Source: Foliamicus sp963666765 (GTDB taxonomy: Bacteria > Pseudomonadota > Gammaproteobacteria > Steroidobacterales > Foliamicaceae). From it: 64,000 nt of DNA. The stretch spans positions 1,922,001 to 1,986,000 of the forward strand of contig OY762933.1 in the NCBI GenBank assembly GCA_963666765.1, read 5' to 3'. This document shows, one piece after another, positions 35,976-44,194 of the stretch (position 1 is the first letter of the stretch; the number at the start of each line of letters is the position of its first letter). The notes under the pieces are model-generated. The model was not told the DNA's origin and did no database searches. It saw only the letters and a list, made by a program, of their open reading frames with translations. Position numbers and translations under genes: made by a program.

Positions 35976-37073
35976 TCAGCCGCGTGCGGCGACCGCGGCG
36001 CGTTCGCCGATGTCCAGCCACTCGTTCACCTGCTGCTGGAAGGCCGTATAGGAGGCGTAGATGCGCGCGGCCTTTTCATCGCGGGCAACCAGTTCGTCGA
36101 TTACCTCCCGGGAACGCGCGCGCAACTCGTCGATGACCTGGTCGGGGAAACGGCGGATCTCGACCTTGCCCTCGTCGCGAAGCTGCTGGAGAAACTGGGC
36201 ATTGCGGGCGCTGTACTCCGGCCCCATCCGGCTTTCCACGTAGCCGCATGCGGACTTCACGACATCCTGCAGATCTTCCGGCAGCGCGTCCCAGGCTTCC
36301 TGGTTTATCGAGACTTCCAGTATTGCGCCCGGTTCCTGCCAGCCAGGGTAATAGTAGTACTGCGCGACCTCATGCAGTCCGAATCCGACGTCGTTGTAAG
36401 GTCCCACCCACTCGGTGGCGTCAACGCTGCCGGTCTGCATGGCGGTATAGATCTCGCCGCCCGGCAGCATGACCGGCGTGCCGCCGGCGCGTTGCAGCAC
36501 CTCGCCGCCCAGGCCGGGAATGCGCATCTTCAGGCCCTTGAGGTCCCCGGGCGAATTGATTTCGCGGTTGAACCAGCCGCCCATCTGGGTGCCGGTGTTG
36601 CCGCCGGTGAATACCATGACGCCGAACGGCTCATAGAGCTCCCGCCACAACTCAATGCCTCCCCCGAAGTGCAGCCAGGCGGACGATTCGGGAGCGGTCA
36701 TGCCGAAGGGGATGGCGCCGAAGAACTGGGCCGCCTCCACCTGCGCCTTCCAGTAGTAGGAAACGCCATGTCCGATTTCCGCCGCGCCCGCGGACACTGC
36801 GTTGAACACCTCAAACGGCGGAACCAGTTCGCCGGCCGCGTAGACCTGCACCCTGATCCGGCCGCCGGACGCCCGGGTAATGGTTTCCGCCAGTAGCGTC
36901 GCGGAGGCGCCGGTGCCGGGAAAGTTGGGCGGCCAGGTGGTCACCATCTTCCAGTTGAAGGTTTCGCCCGGCGAGGCCGACGATGCGGTCCCGGCCACGG
37001 GCTGCTCCTGCCCGCAGGCGGCCAGTACGGCCGCGCTCGCTCCCAGTCCGGCAAGAAGTTCTCTGCGTTTCAT
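35976..37073 (-). CDS. dctP: TRAP transporter solute-binding protein (TakP-like DctP)
   Basis: Periplasmic receptor of a TRAP transporter, 365 residues. The N-terminus MKRRELLAGLGASAAVLAACG combines an RR start with a lipobox-like AACG, so it is probably membrane-tethered. The mature part (FNWKMVTTWPPNFPGTG, MRIPGLGGEVLQRAGGTPVMLPGGEIYTAMQTGSVDATEWVGPYND, YYYPGWQEPG) follows the TakP subgroup, which binds 2-oxo acids. The likely permease genes dctQ-dctM are 10 kb away. Confidence 0.87.
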   Translation of the reverse strand: MKRRELLAGLGASAAVLAACGQEQPVAGTASSASPGETFNWKMVTTWPPNFPGTGASATLLAETITRASGGRIRVQVYAAGELVPPFEVFNAVSAGAAEIGHGVSYYWKAQVEAAQFFGAIPFGMTAPESSAWLHFGGGIELWRELYEPFGVMVFTGGNTGTQMGGWFNREINSPGDLKGLKMRIPGLGGEVLQRAGGTPVMLPGGEIYTAMQTGSVDATEWVGPYNDVGFGLHEVAQYYYYPGWQEPGAILEVSINQEAWDALPEDLQDVVKSACGYVESRMGPEYSARNAQFLQQLRDEGKVEIRRFPDQVIDELRARSREVIDELVARDEKAARIYASYTAFQQQVNEWLDIGERAAVAARG

Positions 37074-37090
37074 ATCTTTCCCCTGATTCG

Positions 37091-37843
37091 TCAGTCGTCA
37101 TCGCCCGGCTCGCGGAATTCGGACATCAGTACCTTGATCCGGTGATCGCTGAACCGGCGGCCGTCCAGGTGCGCGCCGCGCATGTAGTGGCCCTGCCACT
37201 TCTCGGCCGGACGGCGGAACCGGTCCACTTCCAGTTCCTTGTTGAAATTGCCCCGCGACCGGCTCCATTGAATGTGCTCTTTGGCCAGTTCCGGGTCGTC
37301 CGACAGCGGCCGTATGACAGCATCGAACGCTTCCGCGTATTGCCGGGGAATCGGCACCAGCCGGCACACCGGCTCGTCCTTCTCGAACGTCACCCAGGTG
37401 CGCTTGCGCGTGAAGCGCCAGTTCATCGTGAAGGTATAGGGCGCCCAATCGGTCTCGATAATGCCCTCCAGCGGCGCGATCGCGTCCTTGGCGGTATTGG
37501 CCAGGCCCTTGCACCACAGGTTGTGGCCCTTGCTGGTGCGAAACAGGTAACCGAGGGTGAAAGTCAGCACGCCGCTTCCGAAATGAGCGCTGACCAGCTC
37601 GGATTTCTCTCCGGGAAAGCGTATCTCGACGCCCTCCTTGGCCGGCTTGCCGTTCCAGCGCGCCTTGAATTCGACCGGACAGAGCACGTCCCAGCCGGTC
37701 TGGTTGGCGATCAGAAGCGGCAGGCAACGGTTGGCGAAATGATCGACCGTGCGGTCCATCCATTCCCTGGCGCGCGCGGCGCGGCGCAGTTTCATCGGCC
37801 GCTCAATCAGCGGGTAGGCGACGATCTCAAGTTTCTCGCTCAC
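37091..37843 (-). CDS. Conserved protein of unknown function, DUF6065-like
   Basis: A 250-residue soluble protein from GTG 37843. I tentatively place it in DUF6065 by the pattern RCLPLLIANQTGWDVLCP near residue 38 and LGYLFRTSKGHNLWCKG near 98. No catalytic motif or signal peptide is seen. It sits 17 bp upstream of the TRAP receptor on the same strand and is likely co-transcribed with it and the Gfo/Idh gene. No function is proposed. Confidence 0.7.
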   Translation of the reverse strand: MSEKLEIVAYPLIERPMKLRRAARAREWMDRTVDHFANRCLPLLIANQTGWDVLCPVEFKARWNGKPAKEGVEIRFPGEKSELVSAHFGSGVLTFTLGYLFRTSKGHNLWCKGLANTAKDAIAPLEGIIETDWAPYTFTMNWRFTRKRTWVTFEKDEPVCRLVPIPRQYAEAFDAVIRPLSDDPELAKEHIQWSRSRGNFNKELEVDRFRRPAEKWQGHYMRGAHLDGRRFSDHRIKVLMSEFREPGDDD

Positions 37844-37895
37844 GAAGCCGGGTCAGCCTCAGGCAGGTCAGTGCCGTAAGGGTACACTTGCCGGC

Positions 37896-38168
37896 GTGTT
37901 GGCGCATCTACGCACACTCTCGTCCATCGGCGCCGAATCTCCTCCCGGAATTCCCGCGTCCCGACGTTTCGGGGCGGCAGGCGCACTGTTGCTGGCGCTG
38001 GCGCTCTGCTCGTGCGGATTCAGTGGTGCGCTCTACCTGCCGGAAGAAGGCCCGCCTCCGGCGGAGGAATCCGTGCCGGAGAACAACGCAGAAAGCGGAG
38101 AAAGCACTGCAGGGGAAGAAGGCGGGGACGCCCTCGCCCCCGGGCTTCCGGCCCCCGACTCGCCATGA
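37896..38168 (+). CDS. lptM: Small lipoprotein, LptM-like
   Basis: A 90-residue protein with a hydrophobic signal (GALLLALALCSCGF) and the LptM signature C-G-x-x-G-x-LYLP (CGFSGALYLPEE), followed by an acidic Pro/Glu-rich tail. LptM assists disulfide maturation of the LPS translocon LptDE in the outer membrane. GTG start at 37896 with no obvious ribosome site, so the start is uncertain. Usually found by lysA-dapF; here it overlaps polA by four bases (ATGA). Confidence 0.7.
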   Translation: MLAHLRTLSSIGAESPPGIPASRRFGAAGALLLALALCSCGFSGALYLPEEGPPPAEESVPENNAESGESTAGEEGGDALAPGLPAPDSP

Positions 38169-40843
38169 ACCGCCTTCTGCTGGTGGACGGAACCGCCTAC
38201 CTGTTTCGCGCCTACTACGCTCTTCCGGCGTTCACCACCGCCGACGGCCGGCCCACCGGCGCGCTCCACGGCGTGGTGAGCATGATCCAGCGGCTGCTCC
38301 GCGAGGAACCCCCGGACCTCCTGGCGTTCGTCATGGATGCGCCCGGACCGACTTTCCGTGACGATATTTACCCGGAATACAAGGCCAATCGCGACGTGAT
38401 GCCCGAAGACCTGCGCGAGCAGATCGAGCCGGTGGTGAACGTGGTCGAGGCAATGGGCGTGCCGCTGCTGAGGGTCGGCGGTGTGGAGGCCGACGACGTG
38501 ATCGGAACCCTTGCCGCCCAGGCCCAGGAAGAAGGCCTGGATACGCTGATCTCCACGACCGACAAGGACTTCGCGCAGCTCGTCGGACCGCATGTCCGGC
38601 TGGTCAACTGGAACAACAACCGGGTCATGGACAGCGCCGGGGTGGAGGAGAAGTTCGGCGTCCCGCCCGAGCGGATCCGCGACTACCTCGCCCTGGCCGG
38701 CGATACCTCGGACAACATCCCCGGGGTGCGCGGCGTGGGGCCGAAGACCGCGGCCAAGTGGCTGCAGGCCTACGGGAGCCTTGACGGCGTCAAGGAAAAC
38801 GCCGGCGACATTCCCGGCAAGGCCGGAGAAACCCTGCGGGCCAGTTTCGGCGATGTCGACCTTTCGCTTGAACTGGCGACCATACGCAAGGATGTTCCGC
38901 TGGACGTCTCGCCGCAGGAACTCACGCTCAGGCCGCCGGATATGGACGCGCTTGAGCCGCTGTGCGCGACGTTCGAACTCAACAGCTTTCTCCGCAGCCT
39001 CCGTCAGTCGGCGCCGGCCGCGCAGAAACCGGCGGAGTACAAGACCATACTGAACTCCGAGCAGCTTGAGGAATGCCTCGCGCTGCTGCGGTCAGCTACC
39101 GCAGTGGGCGTGAGCGCGGAAGCGTCCGGCGAGAACCCGATGGAACTGCGTCTGGCCGGGCTGGCCGTTTCCGCGGGCAAGGGCGAAGGCGCCTATGTTC
39201 CGCTGGCGCCGCGCGACCTCGCCGAAGAGGCCGTGGAGCGTTCCGACGGGCGGGAGCTGCTCGCGGCGCTGAAGGACTGGCTGGAGGACGCGGGCGCGAA
39301 GAAGGTCGGGCACAACCTCAAGTTCATGAGCCACGCGCTGGCGAACCACGGCATCGAACTGGCAGGCGGGGCCGGCGACACGATGCTGGATTCGTACGTG
39401 CTCAACTCGACCGCGACAAGCCACGATTTCGACAAGGCCGTAAAGCATTACCTGGAGCTCGACTGCATTTCCGATGAAGACGTGTTCGGAAAAGGCCGTG
39501 GCCGGCTGTCACCGGCGCAGGCGCCTCTTGAACTGGTCACCCCGTACGCCGCTCAGAAGGCGGACTACGCGCTAAGGCTGCACGGAATCCTGACGGGGAA
39601 ACTGAAGGAGACGCCGGTCCTCGACGACGTGCTGAGCGGCATGGAGATGCCGCTGTCGCCGGTATTGGCCCGAATGGAGCGCGCCGGGGTGCTGGTGGAT
39701 GCGGAAGTACTGGCGCAACACTCGCGGGAACTGGCCGAGCAGTTGCAGCAATTGCAGCAGCAGGCGTTCGAGCAGGCGGGAAGAGAGTTCAACCTGGGCT
39801 CGCCGAAGCAGCTCGGCGACATGCTGTTCAACCGGCTGGGACTTGAACCCGTGCGCCGCACCTCGACCGGTCAGCCGTCCACCTCGGAGTCGGTGCTGCA
39901 CGAACTGGCCGCCGTGCATCCCTTGCCGGAAACGGTCCTGCAGTTCCGCAACCTGGCAAAGCTCAAGTCCGGCTACACCGACGCCCTTCCGGGATGCATC
40001 GATCCGAACACCGGGCGAGTGCATACCTCGTACCAGCAGGCCGTGGCCGCCACCGGCAGGCTGTCGTCCATCCATCCCAACCTGCAGAACATTCCTGCGC
40101 GCACCGGGGAAGGACGGCGGATCCGACAGGCTTTCGTGGCGCCTGAGGGGCGGGTGCTGATTTCCGCAGACTATTCGCAGATCGAACTGCGCATCATGGC
40201 TCAGCTTTCCGGAGACGAGGGTCTGCGCAGGGCCTTTTCGGAAGACATGGACGTGCACCGGGCCACCGCCGCCGAAGTGTTCGGCACGCCGCCCGATTCG
40301 GTCAGCGCCGATCAGCGCCGGGCCGCCAAGGCAATCAATTTCGGTCTCATCTACGGCATGTCGCCGTTCGGTCTGGCCCGCCAGCTCGGCGTAAGCCGCG
40401 GCGAGGCGCAGGAATACGTCAATCATTACTTCGCCCGCTACCCCGGCGTGCAGCAGTACATGGAGCGGACGCGCGAGCAGGCCCACGAACAGGGCTGGGT
40501 GGAGACGCTGTTCGGACGGCGCCTGTACCTGCCCGACATCCGCGTGCGGGACTTTCGCCGGCGCAGCTACGCCGAACGAAGCGCGATCAACGCCCCGATG
40601 CAGGGAACCGCGGCCGACATCATCAAGCGCGCCATGATCGTGATCGACGAGTGGCTCAATCCGCGGCCGGACAAGGCCAGGCTGATCATGCAGGTCCACG
40701 ACGAGCTGGTGTTCGAATGCGAGCAGGACTTTGCCGGCCAACTGGCCGCGGAGGTCACGCGGATGATGGCGGGAGCGGCGTCGCTCGAGGTCCCGCTCAA
40801 GGTGGACCTCGGCCAGGGCCCGAACTGGGACGCAGCCCACTGA
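38165..40843 (+). CDS. polA: DNA polymerase I with degenerate proofreading domain
   Basis: 892 residues. The N-terminal 5' nuclease is intact (FVMDAPGPTFRDDIYPEYKANR, LISTTDKDFAQLV, LAGDTSDNIPGVRGVGPKTA). The polymerase domain has motif A DYSQIELR, motif B RRAAKAINFGLIYG and motif C QVHDELVFE. The middle 3'-5' exonuclease domain keeps its fold but three of four metal ligands are lost: Ser317 for E. coli Asp355, Met388 for Asp424 and Lys465 for Asp501; only Glu319 (Glu357) remains. It should work in Okazaki maturation and repair but lack proofreading. Confidence 0.96.
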   Translation: MNRLLLVDGTAYLFRAYYALPAFTTADGRPTGALHGVVSMIQRLLREEPPDLLAFVMDAPGPTFRDDIYPEYKANRDVMPEDLREQIEPVVNVVEAMGVPLLRVGGVEADDVIGTLAAQAQEEGLDTLISTTDKDFAQLVGPHVRLVNWNNNRVMDSAGVEEKFGVPPERIRDYLALAGDTSDNIPGVRGVGPKTAAKWLQAYGSLDGVKENAGDIPGKAGETLRASFGDVDLSLELATIRKDVPLDVSPQELTLRPPDMDALEPLCATFELNSFLRSLRQSAPAAQKPAEYKTILNSEQLEECLALLRSATAVGVSAEASGENPMELRLAGLAVSAGKGEGAYVPLAPRDLAEEAVERSDGRELLAALKDWLEDAGAKKVGHNLKFMSHALANHGIELAGGAGDTMLDSYVLNSTATSHDFDKAVKHYLELDCISDEDVFGKGRGRLSPAQAPLELVTPYAAQKADYALRLHGILTGKLKETPVLDDVLSGMEMPLSPVLARMERAGVLVDAEVLAQHSRELAEQLQQLQQQAFEQAGREFNLGSPKQLGDMLFNRLGLEPVRRTSTGQPSTSESVLHELAAVHPLPETVLQFRNLAKLKSGYTDALPGCIDPNTGRVHTSYQQAVAATGRLSSIHPNLQNIPARTGEGRRIRQAFVAPEGRVLISADYSQIELRIMAQLSGDEGLRRAFSEDMDVHRATAAEVFGTPPDSVSADQRRAAKAINFGLIYGMSPFGLARQLGVSRGEAQEYVNHYFARYPGVQQYMERTREQAHEQGWVETLFGRRLYLPDIRVRDFRRRSYAERSAINAPMQGTAADIIKRAMIVIDEWLNPRPDKARLIMQVHDELVFECEQDFAGQLAAEVTRMMAGAASLEVPLKVDLGQGPNWDAAH

Positions 40844-41050
40844 CGCCGGAACCGAGCGCGCGCCGCTCAAGCAGGGCTTCGCTCGCCGCCCAGAGGCGCG
40901 CGCCGGCGTTTTCGTCCCTGGCCAGCGGGGACGGGCGCCTGACATCCTCGTCCGCCTGGAAACGCGGCCGCGGGCAGCGCGTGCCGGATGTGGCTGTTGT
41001 CGCCGCCGCGGTCGTCTGCTTTCATGTTCCGGCTGCTCGGACCGAAGTCC
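40844..41050. other. Intergenic region between polA and yihA
   Basis: About 207 bp between the convergent polA and yihA genes. In enterics this interval carries the sRNA Spot 42, but nothing matching its sequence is visible here. No gene or clear terminator was recognised. Confidence 0.4.
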
Positions 41051-41626
41051 TCATGCATCCAGCCAGGCCCCAAGCACGGCGCGGGCTTCTTCCACGCCCA
41101 CGGCCCGCAACGCGGAGAACTCCTGGACCGTGCCGTTCCCGCCGAGCAGCCGCGCAGCGTCCCGCAATGCGTCAATGAGCGCACCGCGCTTGAGCCGGTC
41201 GCACTTGTTCATCAGCAGATGCACGGGCGCATCGGCCCCCGCGCAGACATCCAGCATGCGAAGGTCGAGCTCGCCCACTCCGCGGCGCGCGTCGACCACG
41301 ATGAAGACGCCGCGCAGCGTCCCGCGGCGCCGGAAGTAATCGCCCATCATGCCCTCCCACTGCCTGCGAACCCGCAGCGGCGCGGCGGCGTAGCCGTAGC
41401 CGGGCAGGTCCACGATCCGCCGCTGTTCGCCCACCGAGAAGAACTGCAGCATCTGGGTGCGTCCCGGGGTCTTGCTGGAACGGGCGAGGCCCCGCCGGTT
41501 GAGAATGGCGTTAATCGAGCTGGACTTGCCGGAATTCGAGCGCCCGGCGAACGCCACCTCGACGCCTGCATCCTCGGGATAATGCTTCCAGGACGCCGCT
41601 GATTTCATAAAGGTGGCTTGCAGCAT
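41051..41626 (-). CDS. engB: Ribosome biogenesis GTPase YihA/YsxC (EngB)
   Basis: Essential GTPase of 50S subunit assembly, 191 residues. G1 AGRSNSGKSSSIN, G3 DLPGYGYA, G4 NKCDRL and the G5 SAL region are all present. The order polA-yihA is typical of Gammaproteobacteria. It is divergent from the DsbA-like gene, 47 bp apart. Confidence 0.94.
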   Translation of the reverse strand: MLQATFMKSAASWKHYPEDAGVEVAFAGRSNSGKSSSINAILNRRGLARSSKTPGRTQMLQFFSVGEQRRIVDLPGYGYAAAPLRVRRQWEGMMGDYFRRRGTLRGVFIVVDARRGVGELDLRMLDVCAGADAPVHLLMNKCDRLKRGALIDALRDAARLLGGNGTVQEFSALRAVGVEEARAVLGAWLDA

Positions 41627-41673
41627 GGATAATCGCGCCGTCGATGGCCGTTCCGGGCAGAGGTGGGTACACT

Positions 41674-42345
41674 ATGCAAAAAATTCCGCAAAAGATGAAA
41701 TTCCGATACCGCAATCTGCTGCTCGCGGCCCTCCTCGCCGCAGCCGCACCCATTTCGCAGGCTCAGGACACGACCGACTGGAAGTATCGGGAGGGCGTGC
41801 ATTACGATCGCCTGGTGCCGGTGCAGGGCACGTCCAGCCCGCCGGACAAGATCGAGGTGGCCGAGTTCTTCTGGTACGGCTGCGTCTACTGCTACCGCAT
41901 GGACGCCTACGTGGAGGAGTGGAAGAAGGAGCAGCCGCAGGAAGTCAACTTCATCAACATACCGGCGCTATGGGACCCGACGATGGAAACGCATGCACGG
42001 CTGTTTCTTTCGCTGCAGGCGGTGGGCGAACTTGACGCGGCGCACCGGGACGTGTTCCGGTCGATACACACCGAGAACCGCCTGCTGTTGCGGCTCGGCG
42101 AACAGGAGCGATTCGCGCAGCGCTACGGCGTCTCGGCCGAGGACTTCCGCAATGCGTTCCGCTCGTTCTCGGTCGAGTCCAGCCTGCGGAGGATCAAGGA
42201 CCTGATGCGGCGATACCGCATTCTGGCGGTACCGGCGTTCGTGGTGAACGGCAAGTACGTGGTGCGGGTGACGCCGGACAGCGACATGCCGGGACTTCTG
42301 GACATCGTCGACGAACTGGTGCAGCGCGAACTCTCGGAACGCTGA
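41674..42345 (+). CDS. DsbA-like thiol:disulfide oxidoreductase with CVYC active site
   Basis: A 223-residue exported thioredoxin-fold protein: signal peptide (NLLLAALLAAAAPISQAQ), EVAEFFWYGCVYCYRMD active site at Cys70/Cys73, and the cis-proline loop LAVPAFVVNGKYVV. DsbA introduces disulfides into periplasmic proteins; its usual site is CPHC, and the dipeptide VY is unusual and should shift the redox potential. GAGGTGG upstream of ATG 41674 supports this start; Met8 is an alternative. Position beside yihA matches gammaproteobacterial dsbA. Confidence 0.85.
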   Translation: MQKIPQKMKFRYRNLLLAALLAAAAPISQAQDTTDWKYREGVHYDRLVPVQGTSSPPDKIEVAEFFWYGCVYCYRMDAYVEEWKKEQPQEVNFINIPALWDPTMETHARLFLSLQAVGELDAAHRDVFRSIHTENRLLLRLGEQERFAQRYGVSAEDFRNAFRSFSVESSLRRIKDLMRRYRILAVPAFVVNGKYVVRVTPDSDMPGLLDIVDELVQRELSER

Positions 42346-42389
42346 TCCCGCCCGCTCGCGCCGGCTGATTGTTCACATAGCTGGCGCAC

Positions 42390-42510
42390 GCTCCTTTTTC
42401 AGCCGATATATCCTTCGCAGGACCGTCGGCGGCAGGGATGCCGCCGCCGAGCCCACATGGATGTGCTTGCAGGCGTGTCCGGCGAAGGATATATCGGCTG
42501 AAAAAGGAGC
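42390..42510. repeat. 121-bp element with perfect 29-bp inverted repeats
   Basis: The 29-bp arms at 42390-42418 and 42482-42510 are exact reverse complements. They enclose 63 bp holding a smaller CGGCGGCA-GGGA-TGCCGCCG hairpin. The element fills the space between two convergent genes (dsbA-like ending 42345, CitE-like stop at 42518), so its transcript would fold into a bidirectional terminator. Its length, symmetry and inner hairpin also suit a non-autonomous mobile repeat. Confidence 0.8.
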
Positions 42511-42517
42511 CGTTCGG

Positions 42518-43393
42518 TTAATCGGCACCTGAACCAAAGCGGCGCAGGAGCTTGCGGGCCTGCGCCAGGTGCGGCTGGTCCACCATTTTTCCGCGGATCG
42601 ACATGACGCCGGTCTCCCCGGAACGCTCGAACGCGTCAACGATCTCGCGCGCCTCGGCCAGTTGCTCCTCGCTGGGCGTGAACACCTCGTTGAGTATCTC
42701 CACCTGCGCCGGGTGAATCGCCGCGCCGCCCACATAGCCCATTTCGAGCGCTTCCTCCGCGAATTGCCGGAAGCCTTCCAGGTTGCGGAAGTCGGCATAG
42801 ACCGCTTCTATCGCATCCACCTCGGAGACGGTAGCCGCCGCCAGGGTCAGCGCCCGGGCGATTTCGTACAGCGGCAGAAGGCTGCCGTCCTCACGGCGCC
42901 GGCGCAGGGCGCCGACGTCGGTCCCCAGGTCTTCCGAACCCCAGCTCAGGGCCGTCAGCCGGGGAAGCCCGGGACGGTATTCATGCAGCGACATCAGGCC
43001 GCGGGCGGTCTCTCCGGCCAGCGCCAGGATCTTCGCAGGCGCGCGCCGCTCCCCGTTCTCCAGGCGGTCCATCAGCTCGGCCACGGCAAAAACATCGGCT
43101 GGCGAGCGCGGCTTGGGCAGCACAATGCCGGCGGCGGCGCCCGCCATTGCCGCCTGCACGTCCTCGCGCCAGTACGGCGTATGCAGTCCGTTGATGCGCA
43201 CCCACAACGGAGCACCGTCACGAGCGGCCAAGCCGAGATATTCGGCGATCATCTTCCGGGCAACCGGCTTGCGGGCCGGACTCACCGAGTCCTCCATGTC
43301 GAGGATCAGGATGTCCGCGCCGGTTGACGGGCCCTTGGCGAGCTTGCGCTCACTGTCGCCCGGCACGAACAGCCAGGACCGCCGACCCGTCAT
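42518..43393 (-). CDS. HpcH/HpaI aldolase / citrate lyase beta-like protein
   Basis: CitE-type TIM-barrel lyase, 291 residues from ATG 43393 (MTGRRSWLFVPGDSERKL). The family motifs are LDMEDSVSPARKP (metal ligand region), WVRINGL, IVLPKPRSPADV, LTALSWGSEDLGTD and AAIHPAQVEILNEVFTPSEEQ. Such enzymes cleave malyl-, citramalyl- or methylmalyl-CoA thioesters; the substrate here cannot be assigned. Its start overlaps the moaE stop by four bases, so it is co-transcribed with moaD-moaE. Confidence 0.86.
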   Translation of the reverse strand: MTGRRSWLFVPGDSERKLAKGPSTGADILILDMEDSVSPARKPVARKMIAEYLGLAARDGAPLWVRINGLHTPYWREDVQAAMAGAAAGIVLPKPRSPADVFAVAELMDRLENGERRAPAKILALAGETARGLMSLHEYRPGLPRLTALSWGSEDLGTDVGALRRRREDGSLLPLYEIARALTLAAATVSEVDAIEAVYADFRNLEGFRQFAEEALEMGYVGGAAIHPAQVEILNEVFTPSEEQLAEAREIVDAFERSGETGVMSIRGKMVDQPHLAQARKLLRRFGSGAD

Positions 43394-43821
43394 GCGTCCT
43401 CCGGCGGCGCGGCGTTGATCCACTCGGCCGGACCTTCAGGGTAATGCTCGCGCTTCCAGATCGGCACGCGCTTCTTGACCTCGTCGATGACGAAGCGGGC
43501 GGCGGCGAAGGCTTCTTCGCGGTGCCCGGCGGCAACGCCGACCCACACCGCCGATTCGCCGATGGCGAGGTCTCCGGTGCGATGCACGCAGCGCACCTTA
43601 CCGACGCCGAATCTCTCCCGCGCCTCGCCGAGCACCCGCTCGCCCTCGCTGACCGCAAGTTCCTCGTAGCACTCGTACTCCAGCCGCGTCACCGCACGTC
43701 CTTCGTTATGGTTGCGCACCCGGCCGCAAAAGGACACCACGGCACCCGAAGCCGCGTCCTCCAGGGCTGCGATCTCTTCCGCCGGCACGATTTCGCTCCG
43801 GCTGATGCGAAAATCGCTCAC
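43390..43821 (-). CDS. moaE: Molybdopterin synthase catalytic subunit
   Basis: MoaE receives sulfur from MoaD thiocarboxylate to convert cPMP to molybdopterin. The 143-residue product from GTG 43821 contains GAVVSFCGRVRN, RCVHRTGDLAIGESAVWVGVAAGHREEAFAA and VPIWKREHYPEG with the conserved lysines. GTGA overlap with moaD fixes the start. Confidence 0.93.
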   Translation of the reverse strand: MSDFRISRSEIVPAEEIAALEDAASGAVVSFCGRVRNHNEGRAVTRLEYECYEELAVSEGERVLGEARERFGVGKVRCVHRTGDLAIGESAVWVGVAAGHREEAFAAARFVIDEVKKRVPIWKREHYPEGPAEWINAAPPEDA

Positions 43822-44054
43822 CCGCCGGCCACGGGCGGAATGAACACCACCCGGTCTCCGTCGGAAAGCTGGAAATCCCATGTCCGGAACTCATCGTTGA
43901 CGGCAACCTTGAGTCCGGTCTGCGCCGGAAGGCCGCGCTGCCCGGCCAACTCGCGGTAGAGCTCCTGCGGCGTGGCCGCGGCGGTCTCCAGGGTTTCCTG
44001 CTCCCGACCGGCGCGCTCGCGCAGCATGGCGAAGTAGTCAACGCGAACGCGCAT
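43818..44054 (-). CDS. moaD: Molybdopterin synthase sulfur carrier subunit
   Basis: Ubiquitin-like sulfur carrier, 78 residues from ATG 44054 (MRVRVDYFAMLRERAG) and ending in the essential Gly-Gly (PPVAGG). It is the first gene of the moaD-moaE-citE-like unit. The frame stays open to 44114, but Met at 44054 matches the family length. Confidence 0.92.
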   Translation of the reverse strand: MRVRVDYFAMLRERAGREQETLETAAATPQELYRELAGQRGLPAQTGLKVAVNDEFRTWDFQLSDGDRVVFIPPVAGG

Positions 44055-44120
44055 CGGGAAAAATCGGGGGCGCGGCCGTCCCGCGCCCGTCCGGGAAAGG
44101 TGGACCGCCGCCATCCTCGC

Positions 44121-44139
44121 GGAGGGCGGGACGCCCTCC
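44121..44139. repeat. GGCG-N3-CGCC hairpin between moaD and nitrilase-like gene
   Basis: Perfect 8-bp stem GGAGGGCG-GGA-CGCCCTCC in the divergent spacer, 67 bp upstream of moaD. The same sequence recurs at 56996-57014. No T-run. Confidence 0.65.
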
Positions 44140-44194
44140 TTCCCTGTGGGTCTGTCCCGGTAGAAAAGTCATCGCGTAATGCTACATTAGCGGC

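Noticed and set aside
40844..41050. Spot 42-like sRNA between polA and yihA
   Set aside because: Position fits enterics, but no matching sequence or terminator is visible.
44055..44194. Molybdenum cofactor riboswitch upstream of moaD
   Set aside because: The spacer holds a simple hairpin repeat and lacks the conserved riboswitch core.
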